A stretch of DNA of 64,000 nt from JACCTU01 sp963737405 (GTDB lineage Bacteria > Actinomycetota > Thermoleophilia > Gaiellales > Gaiellaceae): contig CAVTSL010000009.1 in NCBI GenBank assembly GCA_963737405.1, forward strand, positions 124,001 to 188,000. Reading direction: 5' to 3'. This document shows, in pieces, positions 18,357-25,751 of the stretch. Each line of letters begins with the position of its first letter. The first letter of the stretch is position 1. Position numbers and translations under genes: made by a program. The notes beneath the pieces were generated by a model. It worked only from the letters and a program-made list of their open reading frames with translations. It did not search any database and was not told where the DNA came from.

Positions 18357-18870
18357 GGGCGAGCGCCTCCCGCAGCTCCGCGCGCGCACGACTGAGTCGC
18401 GACGCGACGGTCCCGAACGGCACGTCGAGGAGCGCCGAGATGTCGTCGATCGAGAGGTCGAGCCAGTAGTGGAGGACGATCACGAGCCGCCGCGCCGGCG
18501 CGAGCGAGCGCACGGCGTCGATCAGCTCCGCCGACTCCACGCCGGCCTCGGGCGTCGGCGCCGCGCGCCACTCGGTCATCCACCCGTCGGGGATCTCGCC
18601 CCGGCGCAGCCGGCGGAGCTCGTCGCTCGCGAGGTTGAGCACGATCCGCTTGAGCCACGGTCCGAACGGCCGCTCCACGTCGTACGTGCGCAGCGAGCGA
18701 AACGCTCTCAGCACGGCGTCCTGCGCGAGGTCGTCCGCCCGCGCCCGCTGTCCGGTGATCCCGTACGCCCACTGCCAGGCGAGCGGCCAGTACCGGCGGT
18801 AGAGGGTCGACAGCGCGTCCGCGGACCCGAGCCGGGCGCGCTCGATCAGAGTGGCGTCGTCGAACCGCAT
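18349..18870 (-). CDS. ECF sigma factor
   Basis: 173 residues from the ATG at 18870 (a GTG two codons upstream is possible). Region 2: ALSTLYRRYWPLAWQWAYGI, RADDLAQDAVLRAFRSLRTY and FGPWLKRIVLNLASDELRRL. Region 4: LAPARRLVIVLHYWLDLSID, then DISALLDVPFGTVASRLSRA. I prefer the ATG because a -10-like TATTGG ends exactly six bases before it, the leaderless arrangement seen at several other genes here. Coupled to the downstream membrane protein. Confidence 0.9.
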   Translation of the reverse strand: MRFDDATLIERARLGSADALSTLYRRYWPLAWQWAYGITGQRARADDLAQDAVLRAFRSLRTYDVERPFGPWLKRIVLNLASDELRRLRRGEIPDGWMTEWRAAPTPEAGVESAELIDAVRSLAPARRLVIVLHYWLDLSIDDISALLDVPFGTVASRLSRARAELREALARV

Positions 18871-18876
18871 GCGCAC

Positions 18877-18882
18877 CCAATA
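18877..18882 (-). promoter_or_regulatory. -10-like TATTGG, leaderless start for sigma gene
   Basis: On the minus strand TATTGG is followed by six bases and then the ATG of the sigma gene at 18870. This spacing recurs at other genes in the window. Confidence 0.4.
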
Positions 18883-18909
18883 CCAGGCGCGGGCGGCGCG
18901 GCTATCCCG

Positions 18910-19539
18910 CTATGAGCGAAACACCTCGCTGGCCCCGGGCGCGAAGCAGGGGCGGGCGGTCTTCGACGGGGCGAGCACGCGGAGCGTCAGGTTGCGCGTC
19001 GGGACCTTGAAGATGGCCGAGAAGTTGCCGAACTCCTCCCGGTGGAGCTTCGCGCGGCGGACGCGGACCCAGCCGGACGGGGCGAGGCGCTGGAGCTCGA
19101 CCTCCCGGCCGTGGAACGAGACGCCCGTGCCCCAGGCGCTGATGAACGCCTTCCAGATGCGCGTGCCCGGCGTCTGCACGGCGCCGACCGTCACCTTCGG
19201 CGTCGCGGTGACGCCCTCGCTCCTGTTCCCGCGCCACCTCGCGACGTACGTCCCGCGCACGTCGAGAAAGATCTCGGCCTGGTACTCGCCGCCGGTCGTC
19301 GTCTGCGCCCCGCCGACGACACGGAAGAAACGCGATCTGCAGTCCTTCACGAGGATGTCGACGGGCTCCCCGGAGCTCGCGCTCGACACGGTGCCGGTGA
19401 GCCGGACCATGCGCGCCCCGTTGCTCGTGCTCTCCACGACCTGTGCGGCGATCGTGATCGGCGGGGCGGCCGCGAGCGCCGTCGTCGCGGCCGCCGGCAG
19501 GGTCAGGAGCACGATCGCGAATCGGCGCCGGCGTCGCAT
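18910..19539 (-). CDS. Secreted hypothetical protein
   Basis: 209 residues. The signal peptide is MRRRRRFAIVLLTLPAAATT then ALAA. The mature part is beta-rich (MVRLTGTVSSASSGEPVDIL, GTYVARWRGNRSEGVTATPK, WVRVRRAKLHREEFGNFSAI) and contains single Cys residues near VKDCRSRFF and ARPCFAPG that could pair. It resembles the outer domain of the adjacent anti-sigma-like gene (WRYLKLVETDERG versus WVRVRRAKLHREE), so both may be members of one surface-protein family. Specific function unknown. Confidence 0.6.
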   Translation of the reverse strand: MRRRRRFAIVLLTLPAAATTALAAAPPITIAAQVVESTSNGARMVRLTGTVSSASSGEPVDILVKDCRSRFFRVVGGAQTTTGGEYQAEIFLDVRGTYVARWRGNRSEGVTATPKVTVGAVQTPGTRIWKAFISAWGTGVSFHGREVELQRLAPSGWVRVRRAKLHREEFGNFSAIFKVPTRNLTLRVLAPSKTARPCFAPGASEVFRS

Positions 19540-19578
19540 GGAATCTCTACGGACGAATCAGTCGTCCGCATCCCGGCG

Positions 19579-19926
19579 CTATGGGTGCTCGGCGACGAAC
19601 TGCGCCGCGAGCCGCTTCGGCGCCTGGATCAACCAGGCGTCCTCGAGCCGCTCGGCGAGCGCCTCGCGGTCGATGAGCTCGAGCCGGATCTGGATCCCCG
19701 GGTACCCGTCGTAGTGCGGGGAGGTGAAGTACACGTCGGGTCGCGAGTCGAGGAGGAGCTGCTTCTCGTCGCGGTCGACGCGCACGGCGAGCCCGCCGCC
19801 GTCCCGCTCGCGTGCGACCCAAGCGAAGAGCTTCCCGCGCACGCGAAACGCCGGCCGTCCCTCGGTCTCCTCCACGACCTCCGGGAAGCCGAGCGCGATC
19901 TCGCGGACGGTTGTCCAGTCGGCCAT
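19579..19926 (-). CDS. MmcQ/YjbR family protein
   Basis: 115 residues from an ATG. Characteristic features are VREIALGFPEVVEETEGRPA at the start, FRVRGKLFAWVARERDGG, and DVYFTSPHYDGYPGIQIRLE. MmcQ/YjbR proteins have a CyaY-like fold and are often called DNA-binding, but the biochemical role is not settled. Full length. A -10-like TAGCCT ends six bases upstream. Confidence 0.85.
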   Translation of the reverse strand: MADWTTVREIALGFPEVVEETEGRPAFRVRGKLFAWVARERDGGGLAVRVDRDEKQLLLDSRPDVYFTSPHYDGYPGIQIRLELIDREALAERLEDAWLIQAPKRLAAQFVAEHP

Positions 19927-19932
19927 GCCCCG

Positions 19933-19938
19933 AGGCTA
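19933..19938 (-). promoter_or_regulatory. -10-like TAGCCT, leaderless start for MmcQ-like gene
   Basis: On the minus strand TAGCCT is separated by six bases (CGGGGC) from the ATG at 19926. No ribosome site is present between them. Confidence 0.45.
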
Positions 19939-19951
19939 GTCGGCCTTCCGC

Positions 19952-19957
19952 GATGAT
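19952..19957 (+). promoter_or_regulatory. -10-like GATGAT, leaderless start for PAP2 gene
   Basis: GATGAT, then six bases (GTCTCC), then the GTG at 19964. The divergent MmcQ promoter is only about 14 bases away, so the two -10 regions lie back to back. Confidence 0.35.
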
Positions 19958-19963
19958 GTCTCC

Positions 19964-20743
19964 GTGAGCCCGATCGCATACTCGGCGCCCCGTAGCGAAG
20001 GCGTCCGCGCAGCCGGCCGGTCCACGCTGCACGGGATCGCGGCGACCTGGAAGGACCCGAGCCGGAGACGCGTGCTCGCTGCGTTCGCCGTCGCCGCGGC
20101 GGCGGCGTTCGCCTTCGCGCACGTCGCGGAGGACTACCTCACGAACGACCCGCTGGCGCGCTGGGACGTCCAGTTCGCACGCTGGCTCGCGGGCGAACGC
20201 AGCGCGACCGGAACGGACGTCTTCCGGGTGATCACGTTCTTCGGAAGCCCGGCTGTTGCTTTCGTGATCGCAGCCGTCGCCGGTCTGTTGCTCTACCGAC
20301 GACGACGGCTGGCCGACGCGGCGCTCGTCGTTGTCGTGTTCGCCGGCGCGGAGGTGCTCAATCTGATCCTCAAGCTGGCGTTCCATCGGCCGCGTCCGGA
20401 GTTCGCGTTCGTCCACCTCGACACGTACTCGTTCCCGAGCGGCCACGCGATGATCTCGACGGCGGTGTACGGCGCGCTCGCGTATCTCCTGTGGGGGCGG
20501 CTCAGGACGCTGGCCGAGCGACTCGTTCTCGTCGCCGGCACTGCAGTGCTCCTGACGGCGATCGGCTTCAGCCGCCTCTATCTCGGCGTTCACTATCTCT
20601 CGGATGTGCTCGCAGGTGTCGCCGGCGGCGCGTTCTGGCTCGCGATGTCCATCGCCCTCATGGGCCTGTTCGGCGGTGCGCTCGCTGCGCGCTTCGACGG
20701 GTCGCGACTCGACGACGTCGCCCGCAGAGTCACCCGCAGCTAG
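19964..20743 (+). CDS. PAP2 superfamily membrane phosphatase
   Basis: 259 residues from a GTG. The three phosphatase motifs are complete: KLAFHRPRP (KxxxxxxRP), SFPSGHAM (PSGH) and SRLYLGVHYLSDVLAG (SRxxxxxHxxxD). About six membrane helices surround them, with a long positively charged cytoplasmic N-terminus. Family members dephosphorylate lipid substrates such as undecaprenyl pyrophosphate or phosphatidic acid on the outer face of the membrane; which of these is used here is not clear. Confidence 0.9.
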   Translation: MSPIAYSAPRSEGVRAAGRSTLHGIAATWKDPSRRRVLAAFAVAAAAAFAFAHVAEDYLTNDPLARWDVQFARWLAGERSATGTDVFRVITFFGSPAVAFVIAAVAGLLLYRRRRLADAALVVVVFAGAEVLNLILKLAFHRPRPEFAFVHLDTYSFPSGHAMISTAVYGALAYLLWGRLRTLAERLVLVAGTAVLLTAIGFSRLYLGVHYLSDVLAGVAGGAFWLAMSIALMGLFGGALAARFDGSRLDDVARRVTRS

Positions 20744-20875
20744 CCATCGGCCCTCGAGGAAGCCTGCTAGGTTGAAAGTGCCTTCTGGCTTAGATTCCTC
20801 GCCCGCCAGGCGACGCCGTAAAACGTGTTCGGTTGTAGGTCGGCTCGGTCAGAAGCACCCATCGAAGGAGGCCGA

Positions 20876-21211
20876 ATGGCCACCGTCACCAGTCCTGTTT
20901 CTGAGACCCCGAGCACGGGGGGTCGCACGTCGAGCATTCTTGCCCGCTTCACGCCCGCGGCCAGTGTGACAACCGAGCAGTACGACGAGACCGTCAGCCG
21001 CCTGGAGAAGTTGGGCAGCTGGCCGCCGGACGGACTCGAGTATCACGTCGCCTTCCACGCGAATGGTGAGTTCCGCGTCAGTGAGATCTGGGACTCGTGG
21101 CAGCAGTTCGACGCGTTCGGCGAGCGCCTCATGCCGGTGCTGAAGGACGTCGGGATCGAGCTTGTGGGCAAGCCCGAGATGCTCGAGATTCACAACATCG
21201 TCAAGCGCTAA
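20876..21211 (+). CDS. Small ABM-like dimeric alpha-beta-barrel protein
   Basis: 111 residues from an ATG with a good ribosome site (GAAGGAGG, seven bases upstream). After a 25-residue Ser/Thr-rich lead, FTPAASVTTEQYDETVSRLE, then GLEYHVAFHANGEFRVSEIW and FGERLMPVLKDVGIELVGKP look like a ferredoxin-like alpha/beta fold of the antibiotic-biosynthesis-monooxygenase/EthD kind. No cofactor residues are recognisable. Followed by a hairpin terminator. Enzymatic role unknown. Confidence 0.65.
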   Translation: MATVTSPVSETPSTGGRTSSILARFTPAASVTTEQYDETVSRLEKLGSWPPDGLEYHVAFHANGEFRVSEIWDSWQQFDAFGERLMPVLKDVGIELVGKPEMLEIHNIVKR

Positions 21212-21228
21212 CACGATCGACCTACGTG

Positions 21229-21263
21229 CAAGGGCTCGGACTGGCCGAGCAGTCCGGCCCTTG
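21229..21263 (+). terminator. Hairpin terminator after 20876-21211
   Basis: CAAGGGC(T)CGGACTG pairs with CAGTCCG-GCCCTTG around a GCCGAG loop, giving 14 pairs with one bulged T. Only a weak T stretch (GTTT) follows. Confidence 0.6.
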
Positions 21264-21330
21264 AGCGTTTCGGATGGAGCGGTGCGGAGTCGGCGTGACC
21301 TCCGGGGCGTAGACTCCCGCCGACAGGACC

Positions 21331-21576
21331 ATGACTGCCCGTGAGGACAGGGAACTGATCGCCGGTCAGCTGGCCAAGCTCACTCAAACGGTCGAGGAGA
21401 TGGCGGGCCAGCTCCAGTCACTTCGCGAGCGCGCCGACAGCCAGCAGGCGCAGGCCGACAGCCAGCAGGAGCGCACGGAGATCCAACAAGAGCGAATCGA
21501 CCTCGCGGCCCGAGAGCTCGCAGAGGTCAGTGAACGCCTGCAGGCTGCGGCCAACGCGCTTCGAGAGTCCATCTGA
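21331..21576 (+). CDS. Small coiled-coil protein
   Basis: 81 residues from an ATG. Almost the whole protein is a predicted coiled coil: LTQTVEEMAGQLQSLRERAD, then a short repeat (ADSQQAQ, ADSQQER, TEIQQER), then LAARELAEVSERLQAAANAL. No signal peptide or membrane segment. TAGACT at about 21310 may be its -10. I know no function; it could be a scaffold or oligomerisation partner. Confidence 0.6.
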   Translation: MTAREDRELIAGQLAKLTQTVEEMAGQLQSLRERADSQQAQADSQQERTEIQQERIDLAARELAEVSERLQAAANALRESI

Positions 21577-21605
21577 CCGGGTTCACCGCCTAGCGCCTGT
21601 CCCGG

Positions 21606-22025
21606 CTAGCTCTCTTCGGGACTGTGGCAAACCGCCTCGAGCTTGAATCCATGAGGATCGAGCCAGTAGGTCGCGAAGCAGTGTTCCCCGTACTGAGGGA
21701 AGGCCTGCGGTTCGTCCAGGATGACAGCGTCGCGTGCACGTGCCCATTGGTGTGCTTCTCGCACGACCGCTCTGCTCGCGACCAGGAACGCGAGGTGATG
21801 AAGGCCCGTTTGGCCGCGCGAGTAGGTTCCCGGTTCCTCCGCTTGGTAGAAGAACAGTTGTGAGCCTTGGGAACCGTCGGGCCCGTAGTTGAGTGGTCCT
21901 CCGGGGCCTGTGTCGAACCATTCGCGGAGCCCGAGGATGGACATGAGATCGTCGTAGTACTGCTTGGTCGCGGCGAGATCGGGCACGCCGATCCCGATGT
22001 GGTCGATGAATCCGGTTCCGGCCAA
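21606..22025 (-). CDS. VOC family (glyoxalase-like) protein
   Basis: About 140 residues, one VOC module pair: FIDHIGIGVPDLAATKQYYD at the N-terminus and GLHHLAFLVASRAVVREAHQ, then FATYWLDPHGFKLEAVCHS at the C-terminus. The metal ligands of the fold (His in DHIGIGV, His in LHHLAFLV, Glu in KLEAV) are present. The start used is the TTG at 22025 preceded by GGAGGTG; the frame also has an ATG at 22076. TACGAT on the minus strand at 22054-22059 is a plausible -10. Substrate unknown. Confidence 0.82.
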   Translation of the reverse strand: MAGTGFIDHIGIGVPDLAATKQYYDDLMSILGLREWFDTGPGGPLNYGPDGSQGSQLFFYQAEEPGTYSRGQTGLHHLAFLVASRAVVREAHQWARARDAVILDEPQAFPQYGEHCFATYWLDPHGFKLEAVCHSPEES

Positions 22026-22093
22026 GGGCACCTCCGCGTCGTGAACGGCGGAGATCGTAAGCGACCGCGCTGCCACAGGCCGCGACGCGAGAA

Positions 22094-22165
22094 GCCGACG
22101 CCCGGACTCGAACCGGGGACCCCTTCATTACGAGTGAAGTGCTCTACCAGCTGAGCTACGTCGGC
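22094..22165 (-). tRNA. tRNA-Thr (anticodon CGU)
   Basis: A 72-nt cloverleaf on the minus strand: acceptor GCCGACG/CGTCGGC, D-arm GCTC-AGCTGGTA-GAGC, anticodon arm CTTCA-CTCGTAA-TGAAG with anticodon CGT in the loop, T-arm CCCGG-TTCGAGT-CCGGG. CCA is not encoded. The anticodon reads the Thr codon ACG, frequent in this GC-rich genome. Confidence 0.95.
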
Positions 22166-22211
22166 AGCACATGGAGGATAGCGGCCGTCGACCTTTCCCA
22201 CGACGCGTCGA

Positions 22212-22245
22212 GGCGGGGACGCGGCCGAAGCGCCGCGTCCCCGCC
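22212..22245 (-). terminator. Hairpin terminator of 22256-22732
   Basis: GGCGGGGACGCGG at 22212-22224 is the exact reverse complement of 22233-22245, giving a 13-bp stem. It lies eleven bases after the minus-strand stop codon. No U-tract is evident. Confidence 0.65.
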
Positions 22246-22255
22246 GTAGTCCTGC

Positions 22256-22732
22256 TCAGTCGTGGCAGCGGGTGAAGAAGTTCTCCGTGCCGTCAGGCCG
22301 AGCGTTGAAGTGGTCGACCGAGTGGAAGTTGATCTTCGTCCCGTCGGAGTAGCTTCCGGTCAGGTTGAAGGTGAACGTCCCGTTGACGGTCTTGCCGTTG
22401 CCGTTGAAGCCACCCCAGATCGTGACCTTGCCCGACGCGTCGAGGTCGCCCGGCACGAGCGCCTTCGCGACGAACGTGCCGGTCTGCGTGAACGTCCCGT
22501 GCTCCCGTCCGTCCGCGAACGCGGTCACATGCTCGACCATGTTGGACGTAAGCGTGATCTGGTAGGGATGTTCGTTCTCGCAGTTCGGGATGACGTCGAC
22601 GAACGTCTCGGTCAGGTTCTTGACGTTGGTCGTCTCGGTCATGGGCGGAGCCGCGATCGCAGCCGCAGCCAGAATCCCTGTCGCGATGAGCGCGATGAGC
22701 GCCACCAGGACCGGGCGTAGACGCAAGGTCAT
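22256..22732 (-). CDS. Secreted hypothetical protein
   Basis: 158 residues from an ATG with AGGAGGC just upstream. Signal peptide MTLRLRPVLVALIALIATGI then LAAAAIA. The mature part is beta-rich (YQITLTSNMVEHVTAFADGR, KVTIWGGFNGNGKTVNGTFT, FNLTGSYSDGTKINFHSVDH) with Cys in PNCENEH and at the end (TRCHD) that may pair. Such small all-beta secreted proteins are frequent in soil actinobacteria; function unknown. Confidence 0.65.
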   Translation of the reverse strand: MTLRLRPVLVALIALIATGILAAAAIAAPPMTETTNVKNLTETFVDVIPNCENEHPYQITLTSNMVEHVTAFADGREHGTFTQTGTFVAKALVPGDLDASGKVTIWGGFNGNGKTVNGTFTFNLTGSYSDGTKINFHSVDHFNARPDGTENFFTRCHD

Positions 22733-22870
22733 GCATGCCTCCTGTTGATGTGTCGGTGCCGCATGGCGAGGACGGCGTCCTCGCACCGGCCGCCAATATG
22801 CGCACCCTCCCGGCTCGCGTCATAGACCCCATCTGGGTCATCCGTTTCGCGATCCGGGACCCTCGGATAC

Positions 22871-22900
22871 TTGCGGTGCCGCAATCCCCGGACGCACAAT
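22871..22900 (+). promoter_or_regulatory. Promoter TTGCGG - 18 - CACAAT, leaderless start
   Basis: The -35-like TTGCGG at 22871-22876 and -10-like CACAAT at 22895-22900 are 18 bases apart. Six bases later comes the GTG at 22907, with no ribosome site. Confidence 0.45.
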
Positions 22901-22906
22901 CGACGT

Positions 22907-23221
22907 GTGAGCGAGCCGACGACATCGCGTGAGGAGCTCGAGTTGGCGATCGAGACGCGGAAGGAGCTCGGCGTCGAGCGTGAGGCGGAAGTCGTCGACG
23001 CGTTTCTCGAACGAATCGACCGGCGCCTCGGCGAGCGCGCCGACGAGAGCGCGCGGGCTCTCAAGGAGAAGCGCAACCATCAGAAGGAGATGATCCTCGG
23101 AAGCATGGGGATCGCCATCCCGCTGCTCGCGATCGCCGCGATCTTCACCGGGCTCGCGGGCGTGATCGCGGTCTGCGTCGCACTCGCAGTGATCGCGGTC
23201 GTCGTCTCGCGCTCCGACTGA
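22907..23221 (+). CDS. Small membrane protein with charged N-terminus
   Basis: 104 residues from a GTG. Residues 1-60 are highly charged and helical (EELELAIETRKELGVEREAE, AFLERIDRRLGERADESARA). Residues 68-100 hold one long or two short hydrophobic helices (ILGSMGIAIPLLAIAAIFTG, LAGVIAVCVALAVIAVVVS). It looks like a SHOCT/DUF1707-like architecture without those motifs. Function unknown. Confidence 0.65.
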   Translation: MSEPTTSREELELAIETRKELGVEREAEVVDAFLERIDRRLGERADESARALKEKRNHQKEMILGSMGIAIPLLAIAAIFTGLAGVIAVCVALAVIAVVVSRSD

Positions 23222-23240
23222 ACGGCGGGATTCCAAGTGT

Positions 23241-23246
23241 CACCAT
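23241..23246 (+). promoter_or_regulatory. -10-like CACCAT, leaderless start for GNAT gene
   Basis: CACCAT, six bases (GGGGCC), then the GTG at 23253. No ribosome site upstream. Confidence 0.35.
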
Positions 23247-23252
23247 GGGGCC

Positions 23253-24032
23253 GTGGAGCTCGTCCCCGCCGCTGAGTTCTCGGACGCGGAGCTCGCCGCG
23301 CTCTTCACGGCCGGCTACGAGGGCTACTTCATGCCGATTGCGATCGACGCGGAGTCCTTCCGTTTCCTGGCCCGAAGCTTCGACTACGACCTCGACGCTT
23401 CCCGAGTCGCGCGCGACGCCGAAGCGTCGATCGGGCTCGTCATGGTCGCCCGCCGCGGTGACGAGGCGTGGATCGGCGGACTCGCCGTCGTCCCGGAGCA
23501 GCGCCGCGCCGGGGTCGGACGACGGTTGATGGAAGCAGCCGCTGCCGAGGCTCGCGCTCGCGGCGTGAAGCGGATCTGGCTCGAGGTGCTCGTGCAGAAC
23601 GAGCCTGCCATCAGCCTCTACGAACAGCTCGGCTACGAGCGTGTCCGCGAGCTCGAGGTGTGGGCGCTCGACGGGTTCGACGAGGAGCGCACGGAGGGAA
23701 CGTCCGTCGCGACGGAAGACGCGATCGGCCGGGTGAGCGACCGACCGCCCTGGCAGCGCGCCGACGAGACCGTTGCGAACATGGACGACGCCGAGGCGCT
23801 CGTGACGAAGAGCGGCGCGTTGATCTACCGCGGGACCGGCGGGACGGCATCGTTGCTCCAGGTGACGGCCGACGACGAGGACGGGGTGCGCGAGCTCCTC
23901 GCAACGCTTCCCGAGGGCATGAATTCACTGCGCTACATGAACGGCCCGACCGGCGACCCCGTGAACGCCGCGTTGAGGTCGCTCGGCGGCGCCGAGATCG
24001 CCCGGCAGCACGAGCTGATGCTCCGGCTCTAG
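23253..24032 (+). CDS. GNAT family N-acetyltransferase
   Basis: 259 residues from a GTG. Residues 1-145 are a complete GNAT domain: IGGLAVVPEQRRAGVGRRLM contains the acetyl-CoA R-x-x-G-x-G loop, and IWLEVLVQNEPAISLYEQLG is motif B. Residues 150-259 form a second, degenerate GNAT-like half with LLQVTADDEDGVRELLATLP, in which no acetyl-CoA loop is seen. The acceptor is unknown. It ends two bases before the start of the reductase-kinase fusion. Confidence 0.85.
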   Translation: MELVPAAEFSDAELAALFTAGYEGYFMPIAIDAESFRFLARSFDYDLDASRVARDAEASIGLVMVARRGDEAWIGGLAVVPEQRRAGVGRRLMEAAAAEARARGVKRIWLEVLVQNEPAISLYEQLGYERVRELEVWALDGFDEERTEGTSVATEDAIGRVSDRPPWQRADETVANMDDAEALVTKSGALIYRGTGGTASLLQVTADDEDGVRELLATLPEGMNSLRYMNGPTGDPVNAALRSLGGAEIARQHELMLRL

Positions 24033-24034
24033 TC

Positions 24035-25746
24035 GTGTCCGTGTGGCTCGACGGGCTGGAGCTCCGCATCGGCCTCGGCTGCATGCGGCTGTCGACGGAC
24101 GAGAACCGAAGCGAGGAGCAGCGCGCTCGAGACGATCGCGGCCGCTGCCGAAGCCGGCATCAGCGTCTTCGACACCGCACGCGCCTACGGGGAGAACGAG
24201 ACCTGGCTCGCGCGCGCACTCCGCCGCTCCGGGGCAGAGCGGAACGCTCGGATCGTGACGAAGGGAGGCATGAGCCGACTCGACGGCGGTTGGGTTCCCG
24301 ACGGTCGCGCGAAGACGATCCGTGCCGACTGCGAAGCGAGCCTCGTCGCCCTCGACGGGCTGCCGATCGACCTCTACCTCATCCACACGCCGGACCCGCG
24401 GACGCCCTGGCGAACCTCGGTTCGCGCGCTCGCGCGACTCGTCGACGACGGCCTCGTGAAGAACGTCGGGATCTCGAACGTCAACCGCTCGCAACTGGAC
24501 GAAGCGCTCGAGCTCGCTCCGGTCGCTGCAGTCCAGGTCGCGCTCAGCCCGTACGACGACCGCGCACTCCGCGGTGGAGTCGTCGAGCGCTGCGACGAAG
24601 CAGGCGTCGCGGTGCTCGCGCACTCTCCGCTCGGTGGGCCCAAGCGCGCGGGCAGGATCGCACGCAACCAGCACGTCGCCCAGGTGGCCGACGCACACGG
24701 CGCGACGCCGGCCGAGATCGCGCTCGCCTGGCTGCTCGAGCTCTCGCCGATGGTGGTTCCCATCCCCGGCGCCCGCCGACCCGAGACCGCACGCTCTGCT
24801 GCGCGCGCCGGCGCGCTCGTCCTCGAGCCCGGCGACCGCGAAACGCTCGATCGAGCGTTCGGCAGACCTCGCGCCGCTCCGTCGGGACGACCGAAGACCG
24901 ACGCCGACGTCGTGCTCGTCATGGGCATCCCCGGAGCCGGGAAGACCCGAGTCGCGGAGGACTACGTGGCGCGCGGGTACCTCCGCCTCAACCGCGACGA
25001 GCGCGGAGGATCGCTCCGCGACATCGCCGACTCGCTCGACGAGGCACTCGGCTCGGGCACGCGGCGCGTCGTCCTGGACAACACGTATCTCACGCGCGCG
25101 TCGCGAAGCTACGTCGTCGAAGCTGCGACGCGCCACGGGGTCGCGGCGCGCTGCATCTGGCTCGACACGCCTCTCGCGCAGGCGCAGGTCAACCTCGTCG
25201 AACGGTCTGCTCGTCCGTTTCGGGGAGCTTCCGACCCCAGAGCTGCTGCGGGAGACCGCTCGACGCGAGCCGGGCGTCCACGCACCGACCTCTCAGATGC
25301 GCGCGGTGCGCGAGCTCGAGCCGCCGTCGATCGACGAAGGGTTGAGCAACGTGGAGCAGCTGCCGTTCGAGCGCGCGTGGCGGGGGCGTGCAGGCGTCTT
25401 CGTCGCAGCCGCAGCTCTCGGGCAAGACGGCTGGGAGGCGGCGCTCGCGGACGGAGATCGGACCGCGCCCCACCTCGTCTTCGACTGGAGGCCCGACGGC
25501 ACGGTCGCCGAGCTCGACGCCGACGTCACGCGCCTGTCAGCAGAAGTCTCCGGCCCCGTGGAGAGCGCGCTGTGCCCGCACCCGGGCGGCCCGCCGACGT
25601 GCTGGTGCCGACCGCCGCTCCCGGGACTCGCCCTCGCCTTCGCCCGCGCTCACGACGTCGACCCGTCGCGCTCGTCGCTCATCGGAACGAGCCCCGCGCA
25701 CCGAACGCTCGCGTCCACGCTCGGCGCTCGTTACGTCGCGGTCTGA
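24035..25746 (+). CDS. Fusion: aldo/keto reductase + PNKP-like polynucleotide 5'-kinase + degenerate HAD-like domain (two frameshifts)
   Basis: About 570 residues in three parts. Residues 1-275 are an aldo/keto reductase: LRIGLGCMRLSTDENRS, SVFDTARAYGENETWLARAL, VTKGGMSR, DLYLIHTPDP, and VVPIPGARRPETARSA for NADPH. Next is a P-loop kinase, VVLVMGIPGAGKTRVAEDYV, YLRLNRDERGGS, VVLDNTYLTRASRSYVVEAA, AARCIWLDTPLAQAQVNLVE and ELEPPSIDEGLSNVEQLPFE, matching block by block the 5'-kinase domain of animal PNKP (NRD holds the catalytic Asp). The end has CPHPGGPPTCWCRPPLPGL, a GmhB-type Cys/His loop, and RSSLIGTSPAHRTLASTLGA, but the nucleophile DxD is replaced (AGVFVAAAAL). Frameshifts at about 24122 and 25206 are single-base; frame continuity of motifs supports one gene. 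See findings. Confidence 0.78.
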
Positions 25747-25751
25747 GCGCC

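Noticed and set aside
21421..21500. Short tandem repeat as a CRISPR-like or VNTR array
   Set aside because: The repetition is within a coiled-coil coding frame (ADSQQ units) and has no spacer structure.
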